A stretch of DNA of 64,000 nucleotides from Argyresthia goedartella (taxonomy: Eukaryota > Arthropoda > Insecta > Lepidoptera > Argyresthiidae). A program made the translations under genes and the position numbers. Shown here one piece after another: positions 31,734 through 43,487 of the stretch. Each line of letters begins with the position of its first letter. The first letter of the stretch is position 1. The stretch covers positions 32,665,356 to 32,729,355 of the forward strand of contig OX463815.1 of assembly GCA_949825045.1 (NCBI GenBank). Reading direction: 5' to 3'. The notes under the pieces are model-generated. The model did not search any database, was not told the origin of the DNA, and was given only the letters and a program-made list of their open reading frames with translations.

Positions 31734-31990
31734 TGGAGTAATAAGACGAAGCCTGCGAAGCATTCCAATTTTTTTATTGATGGAGATTTTGAAATTGCCA
31801 TTTGAGCAATTTAAAAACCATGTAAAAGCGGCTTAAGCAAAAAAGTGATAAAACAATGTTCAAGATTACTTAAATGACGAGACTGTAGGAGGTATGGGGT
31901 TACGCTGTTCATAATTTTGTAAATATTTATTCCTGCTTAATAATTATAATAATGAATATTGTAATTTATTTATAAGTTAAAGTCAACCAA
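31734..31990 (+). pseudogene. LINE C-terminus, plus-strand copy
   Basis: Reads MEILKLPFEQFKNHVKAA, stop, then a decayed KK...NNVQDYLND-type end and an AT-rich 3' tail. The first 41 nt (31782-31822) are identical to the complement of 32920-32960. Dead, 5'-truncated. Confidence 0.65.
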
Positions 31991-32790
31991 TTTTCAAAAA
32001 AATCTAAAAAATTATCTGTGGGAGTTGCTTCACCCTTCTACTCCCACCGTGGTCCAATGTAGAGAAGAGGCAAAAAATGACGTTTGCTAGGTATATGTAA
32101 ATACCTACAGTAATCAAAGCAGTAAGCAGTTTTGTGGGGCTATTGTATTAGAATAAGAGATTATTGTAAATGAGTAATAAATAAATACAATACAATAATA
32201 CAATAAAGAAATTTGTACTTTAAATTTACGACACATTAGTGAGACAACCCTATGCATCAATCTCGCTTTCATGGTTTAGCTTGGAAAGGAAAAGGGCAAT
32301 GGAATTCATAAATTAGATGAGGCACACTATCGGAATAAGTGTCATGCCCAAAGGGCATAGGCAAATTAGTATAGAGTGTGTTCAAATTGCTCAACAGTGA
32401 TAAAGCCAAACATCACTTGAAAACTTTTGGCGTTTTATTAAATTCATACTATGGCAGCTAATTCGAAATTAAACGCAAACCCAGGTTTTTCAAAGAATCT
32501 ATTCCGAACGGCGGAACGTTGTGTACGGAAAAGTAAAAAATAAATTTCGGTCAAATCGGTATATGAGTGAAAGTTATTCAAAATTATTTCTCCAATAATA
32601 TTATTTTAATAGATAAAAAATCAAAATCAAAATTTCTTTCCTACCGTAGATATTTACATATATTCAGTTAAATAATTTTGTTGCCAGTTCTCTACATTAT
32701 ACTTCTGTAGTAGAAAAAAGGGCGGATGAACTATCCCAGATTGATTTTTGGATCACTCTTAAAAATTGGTTGTGTTTAACTGATACAAAT
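31991..32790. other. Non-coding, nothing recognised
   Basis: AT-rich DNA between two opposed LINE ends. Some may be LINE 3' UTR. No domain. Confidence 0.35.
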
Positions 32791-34030
32791 ATTGCGATAT
32801 TAGTAATTATAAATAATATGCAGGAGAAAATTATTACAACATTAACCCGATGCGGTCTTGTCATTTAAGTAAGTAATCTTAAACATTGTAATATTCTTTT
32901 TTGGACAAAGTCGTCTTATCATGGTTTTTAAATTGCTCAAATGGCAATTTCAAAATCTCCATAGGTCTCTTGTTGTAGAATATAATGCACTGATGCTTAA
33001 AATAATTGCTAACGCGAATCTTAACGGGGGTCACCTAGTTTATGATTGTTTCTTTTATAACTAACTTGAAAATTTTCATATATTTTTTAACACAGGCGTG
33101 ATTTTTTTTATCAAAGTTATAGTTACGAATTCCAAAAGTTGCCCAGTCATAAATAGATTTACTGTAGTTTTCATTGACTTTATTTCATTTAAAAACTTTA
33201 TCGAATAATTTTGAAAAAGTCTAAATAATTTCGTTTGGGTTCTGTTCATTAAAATTCGGTACTGGCCAATTTATATCTAAGTTTTTCGTACATATTTCTG
33301 GTTAATGCGATATAATAGGCCTACAAAAAGATGAATCACTCTTTAGCCATTGGGAATGAAACAGTTTGACCACTTTAATTGGAGGGTAAGAAGTTAATTA
33401 TATTTTTACTTGTGAATCATAATCACAATAAACGTTATCTAAGTAAGTTTAGCTGATAAGTAAAATTCTAATCAGCTCTAGAAATGCATGACATAAATTA
33501 AATGTTTTAAATAAATTTATTAATCGTTGTATCTACAAGCAAATCTACATTAATGTCGCCACAAATTAATAACTTTTTTCTGTTATTCCATGGTTTAGTG
33601 AGGGCTTCTTCCATAATTTTCTCAAATATTTCGAAATTGCTATGGCGTTTTTCATCTCTCGGGTTTCTGTAGACACAAACAATAATATGACTATCTAAAT
33701 TAATACAGAATAGCTCTATTTGTCTTTCTACATTAAGTGCAAGAATATCTTTCCGTTGTTAAACCTTTTATTAGTTACTAAGATTATTAACCAACTCACT
33801 AACCAAAATTTTGTAATTATTTATGTTAAAAAACATTATATTTTCCTTTAATCAGTGTACTTTAATACAAGTAACATTGGTATCAGAATGATTAAGAAAT
33901 AATTCTAATCACGTTCTTTGCTAGGTAGCCCCTGAATGTATTGTTTGATAGGTAATAATTATGTGGTGTTTACTCTTTGTCGGAATTGGAAAATATTTGA
34001 TACACCAGAATAATTTTTACCTTGTTTTGC
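32791..34030 (-). pseudogene. Jockey/CR1-like LINE, minus copy with internal deletions
   Basis: Minus strand, 5' to 3': endonuclease at about 33760-33530 (ALNVERQIELFCINLDSHII, VCVYRNPRDEKRHSNFEIFE, TKPWNNRKKLLICGDINVDL), the inter-domain linker near 33270, then the C-terminus at 32970-32900 (RPMEILKLPFEQFKNHDKTT, LSKKEYYNV). It is the same family as the plus copy at 20450-22490. The RT core is mostly gone. Confidence 0.7.
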
Positions 34031-34589
34031 CATGTCATTTTCAATATTTGTATAATCATTATAATAATAATTGTAGCCCATTAATGTCCCTACCGAGGAG
34101 CACGGGCTTTTACCCGGATACTAGGAAGATAAAGCCATATTCCACCTCGCTGTCTCAGTGCGGCTCATAACAATTTATTAGTTTTAAAGTAGAATACAAG
34201 TCTGTTAACAAGAAACCAGAGTTTATAGTCATGCTCACTAAAATTTCTTTGCCAGCGGCGGCTCTGTGATGCGGTTTGCTCCACTCCCTCAAATATGGTG
34301 AGGAGGTAATGGCTGGTGCACAAGTCATACTCGTGAACGGTTGCTGCTTAAGGGTCCAGTCTGGTTTCTCATTAGTAATGTTCTTTACAGCTTGTCTTTG
34401 TCCTTTTTTATTTATTTTGTTAGATTGTTGTTTTGAGACATCTTATTGGCACTCATAGATACAATGTTATATATAACGGAGGAGTAGAGTTAATGGAGTC
34501 TCCTTTTCCTGTGCGAGATTCAGCCATGAATCACCACTTGAAAGGGAGATTACCTTTTTCAAACTCAAACCTTAATCAGTCATGTACTT
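34031..34589. other. Non-coding upstream of a LINE
   Basis: Contains ACCGAGGAGCACGGGCTTTT ACCCGGATACTAGG near 34095, which looks like part of a dispersed repeat. No gene. Confidence 0.35.
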
Positions 34590-34669
34590 CGTAGTTTAGT
34601 TCATCATCAGTCGACGCACGCTCGATATGTGCACATCGTCTCGACAATTTTAATTAAATTACTGTCCAT

Positions 34670-35501
34670 AATGCCGCCGAAATTAGCCCCGAGTGAAACC
34701 AACGCAGTGCTGAAGGCTTTTGCTAGTCTGGAGTGTAAATTCAGTGCTCAAAATGAGGAAATTAGTGCTTTAAAACAGCAAATACAAGAACTGCACTCGT
34801 TCATCAAAAACTGGAAAGAGGAGGGTACATCTAAACAGACATGTTCCCGATGCGAGGCTGCAGCGGTTTCGAAGTTGCCTCGACCGGAATCGTCTATGTC
34901 CGCGACCCCGGTGCTAAGCGCTACGGGTGCGAGCGAGACGGAACCGTTGCGCGACGCAGCGATGCCGCTGTCGACGTCGAATAAACCATTTGGATGTAAA
35001 CATCGTTTTAATTGTGAAGACAAGACGCAATAAGAAGGTGAACCAGGATGCGCCGAGAAACCAGCCTCTCTTATCGGAGGCAAACCATGATAAATGCGAC
35101 TCGCAGCCTTCTAACTCCAACACAAGTCACAGTCAGCCTCGTGACTTAGACGCTCAAGATGACTGGAAGCTAGTGACACGAAACCGTCAGCGTCGTCAGC
35201 GTCAGGTGGTGAGAGGAAGTGGACCCGCGAGCGATATTCTAAGTGCAGCAGACCGCATAAAATATTTACACGTATGGGGTGCTCGTTTGGATACAACCGA
35301 CAAAACATCGTCGACTACCTTAATGCAAAGGAAGCCAACAACCTATACTCTGCTTCTAAATTGTCACCGAAACGACAAGTAGACTATTTATCATTCAAAG
35401 TCGGTGTACCCGAACACATGCTGAATGAATGTCTAGGTACTAAATTTTGGCCCAAGGGCTTTTCAGCTGAGCGCTGGTTATTTCGTCTCGAAAGAACATA
35501 A
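34670..35501 (+). pseudogene. LINE ORF1 (RNA-binding, gag-like), frameshifted
   Basis: Starts MPPKLAPSETNAVLKAFASL, followed by a coiled coil (FSAQNEEISALKQQIQELHS) and a Ser/Ala/Pro-rich region. The frame changes at about 34985 and again at about 35300. It continues with DDWKLVTRNRQRRQRQVV and then an RRM-like end (IKYLHVWGARLDTT, VDYLNAKEANNLYSASKLS, YLSFKVGVPEHML, FWPKGFSAERW) with TAA at 35501. WP-G....RW endings are typical of ORF1 proteins in Jockey-group LINEs. It would coat the LINE RNA. Broken by two frameshifts. Confidence 0.7.
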
Positions 35502-35514
35502 CCGGAACAACAAC

Positions 35515-35859
35515 ATGTTGAACAAGGTACAAGCTAAACAGTTCTTACTTTATGCATACTACCAAAATGTAAGAGGTCTTAGAACTAAATTATGTACATG
35601 GCGAAATAACTTATTACTAATACCAGATAACATACACCTAATTGGTATAACGGAAACCAACTTAATTGAATCGATAACTGACGCTGAAGTATGTACTGGA
35701 GACTGGTCAATCATGAGAAGAGATCGCGAAGGTGGTCAGGCAAGGACACCGGGTGGTGGAGCGATGCTGCTGTCGCGGGCGTCCGTGCAGCTCGAGCGCC
35801 AGCCTCATCTGGAGACCAGCGACGGTCATACCAAGTCAAAGAATCTTAATTCTCGGTGA
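35515..35859 (+). pseudogene. LINE ORF2 endonuclease, N-terminal part
   Basis: Begins 13 bp after the ORF1 stop. Reads YYQNVRGLRTKLCTWRNNLL, IHLIGITETNLIES (catalytic Glu in TETNL) and IMRRDREGGQ...GGGAMLLSR. The centre of the APE-type endonuclease, roughly 60-70 residues before the GDLN box, is missing: the frame runs out of step and resumes as ILILGDLNLY in the next frame. The endonuclease is therefore non-functional. Confidence 0.75.
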
Positions 35860-38311
35860 CTTGAACCTGTATAGTGCAAGTCTTAATACAATTAATTATT
35901 TTAATTGTTTTCAATCTATATGTAACTTACATCAGTATAATAGCGTGCCTAATATGAATGGGAGAATGTTAGATGTGGTGATGACGAGCCCGGAGTTGGA
36001 CGGTGCGGTGTCGGTGCGGCGGTCGGAGCCAGGTGAGGAGCTCAGTAGGATCGATGCTCAGCATCACCCGCCACTTGACGTGTGCGTCGAGTACGACTTT
36101 ACCTATACACCTACACATACCATCGATCCTTCCAATGTAGATATTTCTAGAGATTGGAACTTCAGCAAGGCTGACTATTTAAAGCTATACATTATTTTAA
36201 AGGATACAAACTGGAATGAACTATATCAGTACACATCGACTGAAAGTGCAATAAATTACTTCTACAAAGCTATATATACTGTATTCGACCTCTCCATACC
36301 AAAGAAATTACGGAAGCGATCGTGTAGTAGAATTTATCCTGTCTATTACACGAGAGCAATTATCCGTGACATTGAGATTAAGGCTCGTTTTCATCGGGAG
36401 TGGAAACGGACCGGGATTGAGGATGCTTGCGGTGAATTTAAGCGTTTGCGAACCAAAATAAAAATGGACACACAATTAGCATATCGTTCATATGTAAGAG
36501 ATATATCTGTAAAGTTGCACAAAGAACCCGCTAAATTCTGGGAATTCGTTAACACGCTACGCAGCCGAGGAGGCGTCGAGGCGAGGGTTACAAAGGGTGA
36601 TCAGGAATATCAAGGGGCCGCGGCGGCTACCGCCTTCGCGAATCACTTCCACTCAGTATTCCTACCACAACAACCGTCACTCGATCCGGCTCCTGCTAGT
36701 GCAACCGACTCGGGGTCTCGTAGGATTGATATTGGTTACATAAGTTCGGATGTTATTTGTTGTGCAATAAAGAATCTAAAACCAAAAACGTCACCAGGCC
36801 CGGACGCTCTTCCGGCTTATGTAATCAAAGGTTGTATGGAGGAGTTACTCGGCCCAATAAAGTTTATTTTTAACCTCATCTTGGAAAGTGGGGATTACCC
36901 TCAGGATTGGAAAATATCCCGGGTGTCTCCTATTCCCAAGAAAGGATCTAAAACAATGATCGAAAACTACCGCCCAGTGGCAATACTCTGTGCAATGGCG
37001 AAAGTGTTCGAGATGGTTCTTCATGCGGCTTTACTACCTCAATGCCTGCCCTACATTACTAGTGCACAGCATGCATTTTTGCCGAAACGATCAGTGACCA
37101 CGAACCTCGTAACATTAGTCGACATCCTTACTCGGGAACTAGATGCGGGAAACCAAGTCGACGTCATTTATCTGGACTTCCAGAAAGCATTCGACAGGGT
37201 TGATAATGATATCCTGCTACTAAAATTGGGTAAGATAGGACTGGTACCAAAGCTTCTCAAGCTGTTTTCTAACTATCTAATGGATAGAAGACAGTTTGTG
37301 AGGTACGGCCAATTTCTATCCAGCCCATACGGCACCCAGTCGGGTATAAGTCAAGGATCAAACCTTGGCCCCCTTCTTTTTGTGCTATTGATAAACGATC
37401 TCCCGGATGTGGTCAGCGACTGCGACATGCTGATGTTCGCTGATGATGTAAAACTGGTGAGGGTCGTCAGAAACATGGGGGACGGTGCAATTTTACAGAA
37501 AAATCTAGATTTAGTATATAACTGGAGTCTCGACAGTCGGCTTTATTTTAATCCAAGCAAATGTGAGATGCTCAGCTTCACTCGGTCGAAAAATCCGGTG
37601 CTGTGCGACTACTCGCTGGGCGGGTGCAGCGTGGCGCGCGTCCACGAGGTGCGCGACCTCGGCGTGCTGTTCGACGCGCAGCTCACGTTCCGGCCGCACG
37701 TGCAGCAGCTCACCGCTAAGGCGTTCCAGAGGCTAGGGTTCGTACTGCGTAACGCGGCGCCACTCACACTCGCGGCTACACGCGCTCTGTACGAGGCCTT
37801 GGTGAGGAGCATAGTGGAAACGAATGCAGCGGTCTGGTCTCCGCATGAGCGTAAATATATTCTCATGCTGGAGCAAGTACAGAAACGATTTCTACGCAGT
37901 CTCTACAAAAAGGGTCATGGATATTACCCATATATGTACCCAACACGATTTCTGCAAGGTCATCTGGGGTATGAGTCATTAGAATTGAGAAGGTCAATAT
38001 CTCTTTTTAATTTTGTAATGAACATCCTTAGAAATAAACTCGACTGTACAGAGCTTCTCCAAAGGTGTTTGCGAATGTTCGTGCCCGACGCATACATGAG
38101 GCTGCGGGGTAGTCGCGCTCGCGCACTGCTGGCAACTCGCGCGTCGCGCACCAACCTTTACCTGTACTCGCCCGTCGCGCAGGCGCAGGCGCTGATCAAC
38201 TCCGTGCTCGCCGCCTCACCACAGTGTGATATATTCACGAGTGGGATGGCGTGCTTGGTGAGGGAATGTAAGAGAATGACAGAAAGACGAATGCAAGATC
38301 TAGATAAGTAA
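35732..38311 (+). CDS. LINE ORF2 reverse transcriptase frame, intact
   Basis: An 859-codon frame. True LINE protein begins at about codon 35 (RILILGDLNLYSA, endonuclease end; DVVMTSPELD). RT domain: KPKTSPGPDALPAYVIKGCM, WKISRVSPIPKKGSKTMIEN, NYRPVAILCAMAKVFEMVL, DVIYLDFQKAFDRVDNDILL, SGISQGSNLGPLLFVLLIND, CDMLMFADDVKLV (catalytic FADD). Post-RT: PSKCEMLSFTRSKNP and VHEVRDLGVLFDAQLTF. The C-terminus ends MTERRMQDLDK. RT motifs are all present, so the polymerase could be active even though the endonuclease is broken. The start ATG at 35732 is a product of the frameshift, not a native start. Confidence 0.85.
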   Translation: MVRQGHRVVERCCCRGRPCSSSASLIWRPATVIPSQRILILGDLNLYSASLNTINYFNCFQSICNLHQYNSVPNMNGRMLDVVMTSPELDGAVSVRRSEPGEELSRIDAQHHPPLDVCVEYDFTYTPTHTIDPSNVDISRDWNFSKADYLKLYIILKDTNWNELYQYTSTESAINYFYKAIYTVFDLSIPKKLRKRSCSRIYPVYYTRAIIRDIEIKARFHREWKRTGIEDACGEFKRLRTKIKMDTQLAYRSYVRDISVKLHKEPAKFWEFVNTLRSRGGVEARVTKGDQEYQGAAAATAFANHFHSVFLPQQPSLDPAPASATDSGSRRIDIGYISSDVICCAIKNLKPKTSPGPDALPAYVIKGCMEELLGPIKFIFNLILESGDYPQDWKISRVSPIPKKGSKTMIENYRPVAILCAMAKVFEMVLHAALLPQCLPYITSAQHAFLPKRSVTTNLVTLVDILTRELDAGNQVDVIYLDFQKAFDRVDNDILLLKLGKIGLVPKLLKLFSNYLMDRRQFVRYGQFLSSPYGTQSGISQGSNLGPLLFVLLINDLPDVVSDCDMLMFADDVKLVRVVRNMGDGAILQKNLDLVYNWSLDSRLYFNPSKCEMLSFTRSKNPVLCDYSLGGCSVARVHEVRDLGVLFDAQLTFRPHVQQLTAKAFQRLGFVLRNAAPLTLAATRALYEALVRSIVETNAAVWSPHERKYILMLEQVQKRFLRSLYKKGHGYYPYMYPTRFLQGHLGYESLELRRSISLFNFVMNILRNKLDCTELLQRCLRMFVPDAYMRLRGSRARALLATRASRTNLYLYSPVAQAQALINSVLAASPQCDIFTSGMACLVRECKRMTERRMQDLDK

Positions 38312-38410
38312 AATATTTTTACCGCCTTTGTAACGTATTGGTTAATTTAGCTGTAAGGTTACAATTGAAAATAAATGAATTGAATTGAATTGAATTGAAT
38401 TGAATTGAAT

Positions 38411-39578
38411 CATATTTCATTTATTTTTTATTTTTAACCATGTATATGAGACTTAAGTAAGTGTTTGACTTGAAAAAATTGATTATTTTTGTCTATTGGC
38501 AATAAAGTTTTGAGTTTTGCGTTTTTAAGATTTTGAGTTTACAGACGAATATTTTGAATCTCTGTTTGTCAGGCGTGTTAGTACGGCCTTCTCTTGTAAG
38601 TGTGGTTTGTCACCTGCTTCATGTAGCTTGTTCAGTAGGATTATTTGAGATGGTGGTAGTGATCAATGTCGAATGATGGTGATTTGTGTATCGATGGATA
38701 TCTAAAGTAATTCAGTTACTCGAGCCCGTAGTTCACAGATATCAGTATCAGCAGATTATTATTTTAAAGTCATATCTTCTAACAGGCGTGTAGCAGTCGA
38801 ATACGAAGATGTAAAAGTAACATGTTCTCTTCATATTCATTCGTGGTGAATGATAGTTGTGCTTGATACATAGATAACTGATATAAGTGGCAGGGGAAGG
38901 GAGCTGCTGAGCATGCATTGGGCAATGATCGTACGGTCATCTCCTGGTGACTGATCAGTAGCTTCAATTCCGCGTTCACACCTCCTGCTCATTTAAATCA
39001 TAGTGTTTTTATATTTTAGTGCATCATCCGGCACCTATAAAATCTATATTTTTTCCAATTTTAGGATCAGTAGTTTCGGAGATATATAAGGGATTTTCTT
39101 AAACATCTTTTTGACTAAGAATTTTCAAGTTTATTGCAAAGTTCTCAATTTACAAAAATTAAGATCTTTGCCACAAGCACTTTCATTTGACATGTGACAC
39201 GATAAAGTACTTTATTTTACTGAATAAATTCCTAAGTGAACCAAATATGAACTTTATCGGTTCAGAATTCGAACGTTAGTATCACTTCTTCACACCTAGT
39301 GATCCTGTAATGGTTCCGTTTTTCCTTTTTAAGGTACGGAACTTTTCCTTTTTAAAGTCGTCATATAGAATGTTAATTAGTGAGAGAAACCTAATAAGTA
39401 TAAAATAATTATATTTACGAATTAATATCAGCAGTTTTATTTATTTTCGAAGTACTCCGATAGAAATTAGCGCTATTTTATGTATTTTTTTATTCTTCGT
39501 TTATTTGGACAGACCAAAATATTCCAAACATAGCTCATAGAGCCAATTCATAATTAGCATTGCTCTGTGCATCATCCT
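38411..39578. other. Non-coding, nothing recognised
   Basis: AT-rich after the LINE tail. Two short direct copies of TTTTTCCTTTTTAAGGTACG / TTTTCCTTTTTAAAGTCG near 39320-39360. No gene. Confidence 0.4.
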
Positions 39579-39632
39579 GATTTTAAACAGCCGCGTTTGA
39601 GGACCTGTCCTCAAACGCGGCTGTTTAAAATC
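39579..39632. repeat. Perfect 26-bp-arm palindrome
   Basis: Arms GATTTTAAACAGCCGCGTTT GAGGAC (39579-39604) and its exact complement (39607-39632), with only CT between. Would extrude or fold into a strong hairpin. No coding sequence. Confidence 0.9.
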
Positions 39633-42520
39633 AATTAGCGAAGTCTGGAACAGTCTGGTACTAGAATAATGTTTCAAAGTTTACTAATGGCCTAGAACTA
39701 GAGACGTGATGATGATCAGTACCGGCAGTTGTACTTGTAGATTGATTTTCATCACGTCCTGATTATTCCCAGGCCGGCGTAGTATCATAAGTATCACATA
39801 ATCTCGTAGCATATCGCTACACGACCCTGCGCGCCAAGTCCATGACACATCGCTTACATGTTTTCCCCGGGCTAAACGGGGAATAATGGGAAATAATGGT
39901 GAACTATAGGGGAGTAACTGGGTTATAATCCACAGATGGATTGTACCGAGGATTACCCATCTGTACCGATAACTTGAAAGTTTGAGGGTCACTGTGTCTC
40001 GCTCAAAATTATAGTGCCGCCGGTGTGACATTTAAGCCGCACTTTATTTGAGCATTTGGCCATAGGTACTTGATATTCCCGGTTCATATATTTAAATTAG
40101 CGCTAGGTGAGAGCTTTTCGAAAAAAGTTAGGCAGCCAATCTTTTCTACAACCGCAATATTAGTTTCTTTGTGGAAATCTGTTCATAATAACAATCTCAA
40201 ATTAATGGATTTTAAATCGTATTGCATCGGGGCAAACATTTCCTTTTGGAAGCCAAAATTCTACGCAATAACCAAATGATCTTGACATTTCGTGACTAGC
40301 CTCTCTCAATCGTAATACATATTCACAATGTAACTTCGCTTGACGTAAACAATTTCCCTAATAGCTTAGTCGCAAATATTATACTATTTCGATCCCATAA
40401 TACAGATTAATATTTTGTTCACGTAATATTTACTCCCAATTGATTTCCACTACCGATAGAGACAGATGATAACCCTAATAACGTTGTCTCTTTCATTCTC
40501 GGATCGATGCGACCTTGACAGTTCCAGGGACTAAAAAGAATCTATTTATGCTAGCTATACAACTAATATACAGTGCAGGGATGAACAACAAAGACTCGTG
40601 TGTTTACAGTCAAGATTTTCTTTGTATTAGCTAGGTACTATTACTTATTCTGTGGTATTGCGTAGTCTACATCTACTTAAGAGTTGGTGATATGAATATT
40701 GTTTCACCATTTTCGGTCTGAAAGGCTGTCGGTCACGGAGGCCTAGTGAAAAAATAGTAGATTATGCACTGTTTATTTGTGGGACTTTATGGGATAAAGC
40801 ACTATTTTATGTCACGGGCGCGATATTGAATCCTGAACGTATGGAAGGACTCCAGATTTAACCCCCAATCGAAGCAAGTGTGTGAGAATTAAGACTGAGT
40901 CCTGAGTGCAGAGGGATTCAAGCGTGCCCAAGACCAAACAGCTTTTTTTCCAAGGAGTACACTCTACTTTTCGCACCTCCTGCGAGAAAATATATAAAGC
41001 AAGAGTATTACACAGCATTTCATTATAGTAAATGTATGTAAAATATATGTTTTATATTTATTTTCTTTTGACACGAGGTCATTCTGGAAATTATATACTC
41101 TTTGATTCTGGAGCTGAGTTCTGAACGACACGGTCGATCTTCTTTAAAGTCTGCATGAGAATCTATCTCTGAAGTCTGGGCTAAAAGTCGTTGCCATTGT
41201 TTGGGTGTAAAATCTACTAATCTATATACTGTTTTCCCCGTTCTACGGGTATGTATCTTCGATATCTGTCTCTATCTATCTGTATCTTTCCCTACAACAG
41301 CTGAAGTACCGTACCTCTGATGCCTAGAAGCATTAAGGGCTGAACATAGGCCAATGGCATTGAGAATTAGACAAAGAAAACAAATACCCGTCGCATCGCG
41401 TCGAAGCAAACTGACGCATGCTCCCGCGCAGAGCCCCGCGGGGCAGCCCGAGCTCCGAGACCGAGAAAATTATAGAAAATATTACTAAACTCCTGTAATA
41501 ATAACATTAAAAATAAAGTAAAACAAACAAAAATTTTCCCTTTTTTTACCTATTTTTGCGTGTAAGTTTCATATAGGAAACTGATTTCGTCTCCGAGCGC
41601 TTGTTCATTTAGTTGAATAATAATGCATTGCGAAAAATATTTTTAAGTAATAAATATAACAGATATCCGGTAATTTTAAAACTCCATTCTTATCTCTAAT
41701 AGACCTTTTATAATATATATTTATCCTACATTTTTATGTTGTCTAGTTTAGCCTAGAATTGAAGCTAAAGATGCATTTCTGGCCATATTTAATCCCTTGA
41801 GCGTCTCGTCGGGCATTGGCTCGCGATGGGCTACGACGCTGACGGGACGCTGGGGCAATTTCGTAACCTCTGTTCTCACATCTGTCACCGGAGTCGAGAA
41901 GGAGACGACTTTCTGACAGTGGAGTGACCTGCCCCTCATTGACAACTGAGAGCTTAAATTCATTGGAGAAGCCGCAGGAGACCTAAACCACTCGGCGAGT
42001 CACTTCTGGATGTAATACGTTCAATCACCAATGCCAACTACTCACGACCCTGATCTATCCTTCTCCAAATAAAATTGTCCGGTGATTTATCTGACACTTT
42101 TATTTAGACAGATCCTTAGTCAGATCCTACCGCTGCCCATAAAATGTTTTCTTTTTCAAATGAGTGTTTGTCTCGATAGATTTAGCAACACTCAAGCAAC
42201 GCCTTCGTCTGCCACCCCCAAATGTGTAGGAGGAGGGTTGACGCTATCTTATATAATACTTAATTTTACGATAGGAAGAATTTAACTTTATAAAGCACAA
42301 AGGCATTCAGGTCTGATAGGATTCAGAAATTGACACGTGCCATTGCGCTCGAGCATAATGTTGTTGGCAGTTGGCCTGGCCTCCTGTGTTAGAAGCCTAA
42401 GAACTAAGAGGCGGGCGTAATGGAGTTTGCAGTGGTACCTATTACCTTTTAGATTTTATTACATAGGTCCGTTTCTTTAGTAGGTACGTACTAATATTTT
42501 ATAGGAGCCACTTTTAGAGG
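39633..42520. other. Non-coding, nothing recognised
   Basis: Mixed AT-rich sequence. Minus frames at 39684-40031, 40812-41018 and 41748-41963 have no known domain. A GC-rich block at 41390-41460 (CATCGCGTCGAAGCAAACTG ...) is unassigned. Confidence 0.35.
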
Positions 42521-42698
42521 ATTCATGTGGCGTTGCTGTCGAGGCTCTCCTGTCCTGGGTTCAAATCCCGGCTGGAAAGGAAAAAAACCGCAGGTCTTGC
42601 ATGTTTATAATTGTGTGACGTCGGTGTTTGTGGTTTCCACGACATAGGGTATTCTACTGTGGGGCCAGAAGCATTGTATGTGCCTGTGTTATATACAG
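42521..42698 (+). mobile_element. tRNA-derived SINE (type A)
   Basis: Head TGTGGCGTTGCTGTCGAGG ... with B-box GGTTCAAATCCC, then AAAGGAAAAAAACCGCAGGT CTTGCATGTTTATAATTGTG, a GTCGGTGTTTGTGGTTTCCA CGACATAGGG body and GTGGGGCCAGAAGCATTGTA end. Same body and end as 60594-60812. Confidence 0.75.
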
Positions 42699-42932
42699 TG
42701 ATGGGATAATCGGATGCAAATTTACTTAATGTTGAGGTGTTGGCTATAATGGAATGCACTTTTGTATTGAAAAAATCCCGCGATTCCGGGATTCATAAAA
42801 TTTTGTGTTAAAAATCCTGCGATTCCCAGAATCGACAAATTTTATGTTTTTTTCACAATAGAATCGGGTGCATATTTGCCTTTCTTATATTGTAAATAAG
42901 ATAGTTACCAAACTGGCATAACAAACAACGTC

Positions 42933-43487
42933 AGGATAAAAGGTGGGTGCAAAGCTTTAAGGCGACGATAGTATAGACAATTATGATCAAATTAAGCCTT
43001 TGTTGTCCCAGACAAAGTCTGACTATTTTTTTTTTTATTTTTCTATTTTTTTGTGAAATTACCCAAATTTTGATAGATTACTGCAAATTTATAAAAAAAT
43101 AATGGTATTTTTTAGATTATTTAAATTTATTTTATTGAAATAATGTATAATAAGGTCTGAAAACAGTATTTTTAGTTTAAGATTTTTTTTATCAGCTTCA
43201 AATGACTCTAAAAAAAAAGTCAAAAGACAGATGTGCTTAGAACGTATTTTGATAGATTGGGTATACATTATTTCAATAAAATAAATTAAATAATCAAAAA
43301 AATACCATTTATTTTTTCATAAATTTGCAGTAATCTGTCAAAATTTGGGTAATTTCACAAAAAACTTGAAAAATTTGTTAAAAAAAATAGTCAGCCTTTG
43401 TCTAAGACAACTATGGCTTAATTTGATCATAATTGTCTATACTATCGTCGCCTTAAAGCTTTGCACCCATCTACCAATCACCCTGTA
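42933..43487. mobile_element. Foldback MITE with ~230-bp arms
   Basis: Right end complement begins CAGGGTGATTGGTAGATGGG TGCAAAGC; left end CAGGATAAAAGGTGGG TGCAAAGC. Both arms then share TTTAAGGCGACGATAGTATA GACAATTATGATCAAATTAA and, further in, AATTACCCAAATTTTGA, ACTGCAAATTT and AAAAATACCAT-type words. About 90 bp separate the arms. Non-coding. Parent superfamily uncertain; CAGGG ends occur in several. Confidence 0.8.

Larger units (their letters stand above)
34590..38410 (+). mobile_element. Near full-length LINE (non-LTR retrotransposon) with (ATTGA)n tail
   Basis: Layout: ORF1 at 34670-35501 (two frameshifts), ORF2 endonuclease start at 35515, RT frame to 38311, short 3' UTR with AATAAA near 38370 and a run of about seven ATTGA units at 38375-38410. 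Base composition is GC-richer than flanks, above all around 37.6-37.8 kb. The clade is probably within the Jockey/CR1 group; the tail repeat and SGISQGSNLGPLLF box are its best identifiers. The copy is young compared with the other LINEs here. Start is approximate. Confidence 0.8.

Noticed and set aside
34748..35123. Minus-strand frames opposite LINE ORF1
   Set aside because: Antisense shadows of a recognised LINE ORF1.
37511..38154. Minus-strand frames opposite the LINE RT
   Set aside because: Antisense shadows in GC-rich coding DNA with clear RT motifs on the plus strand.
41748..41963. 71-codon minus frame as a host exon
   Set aside because: No domain and no paired splice sites that would support it.
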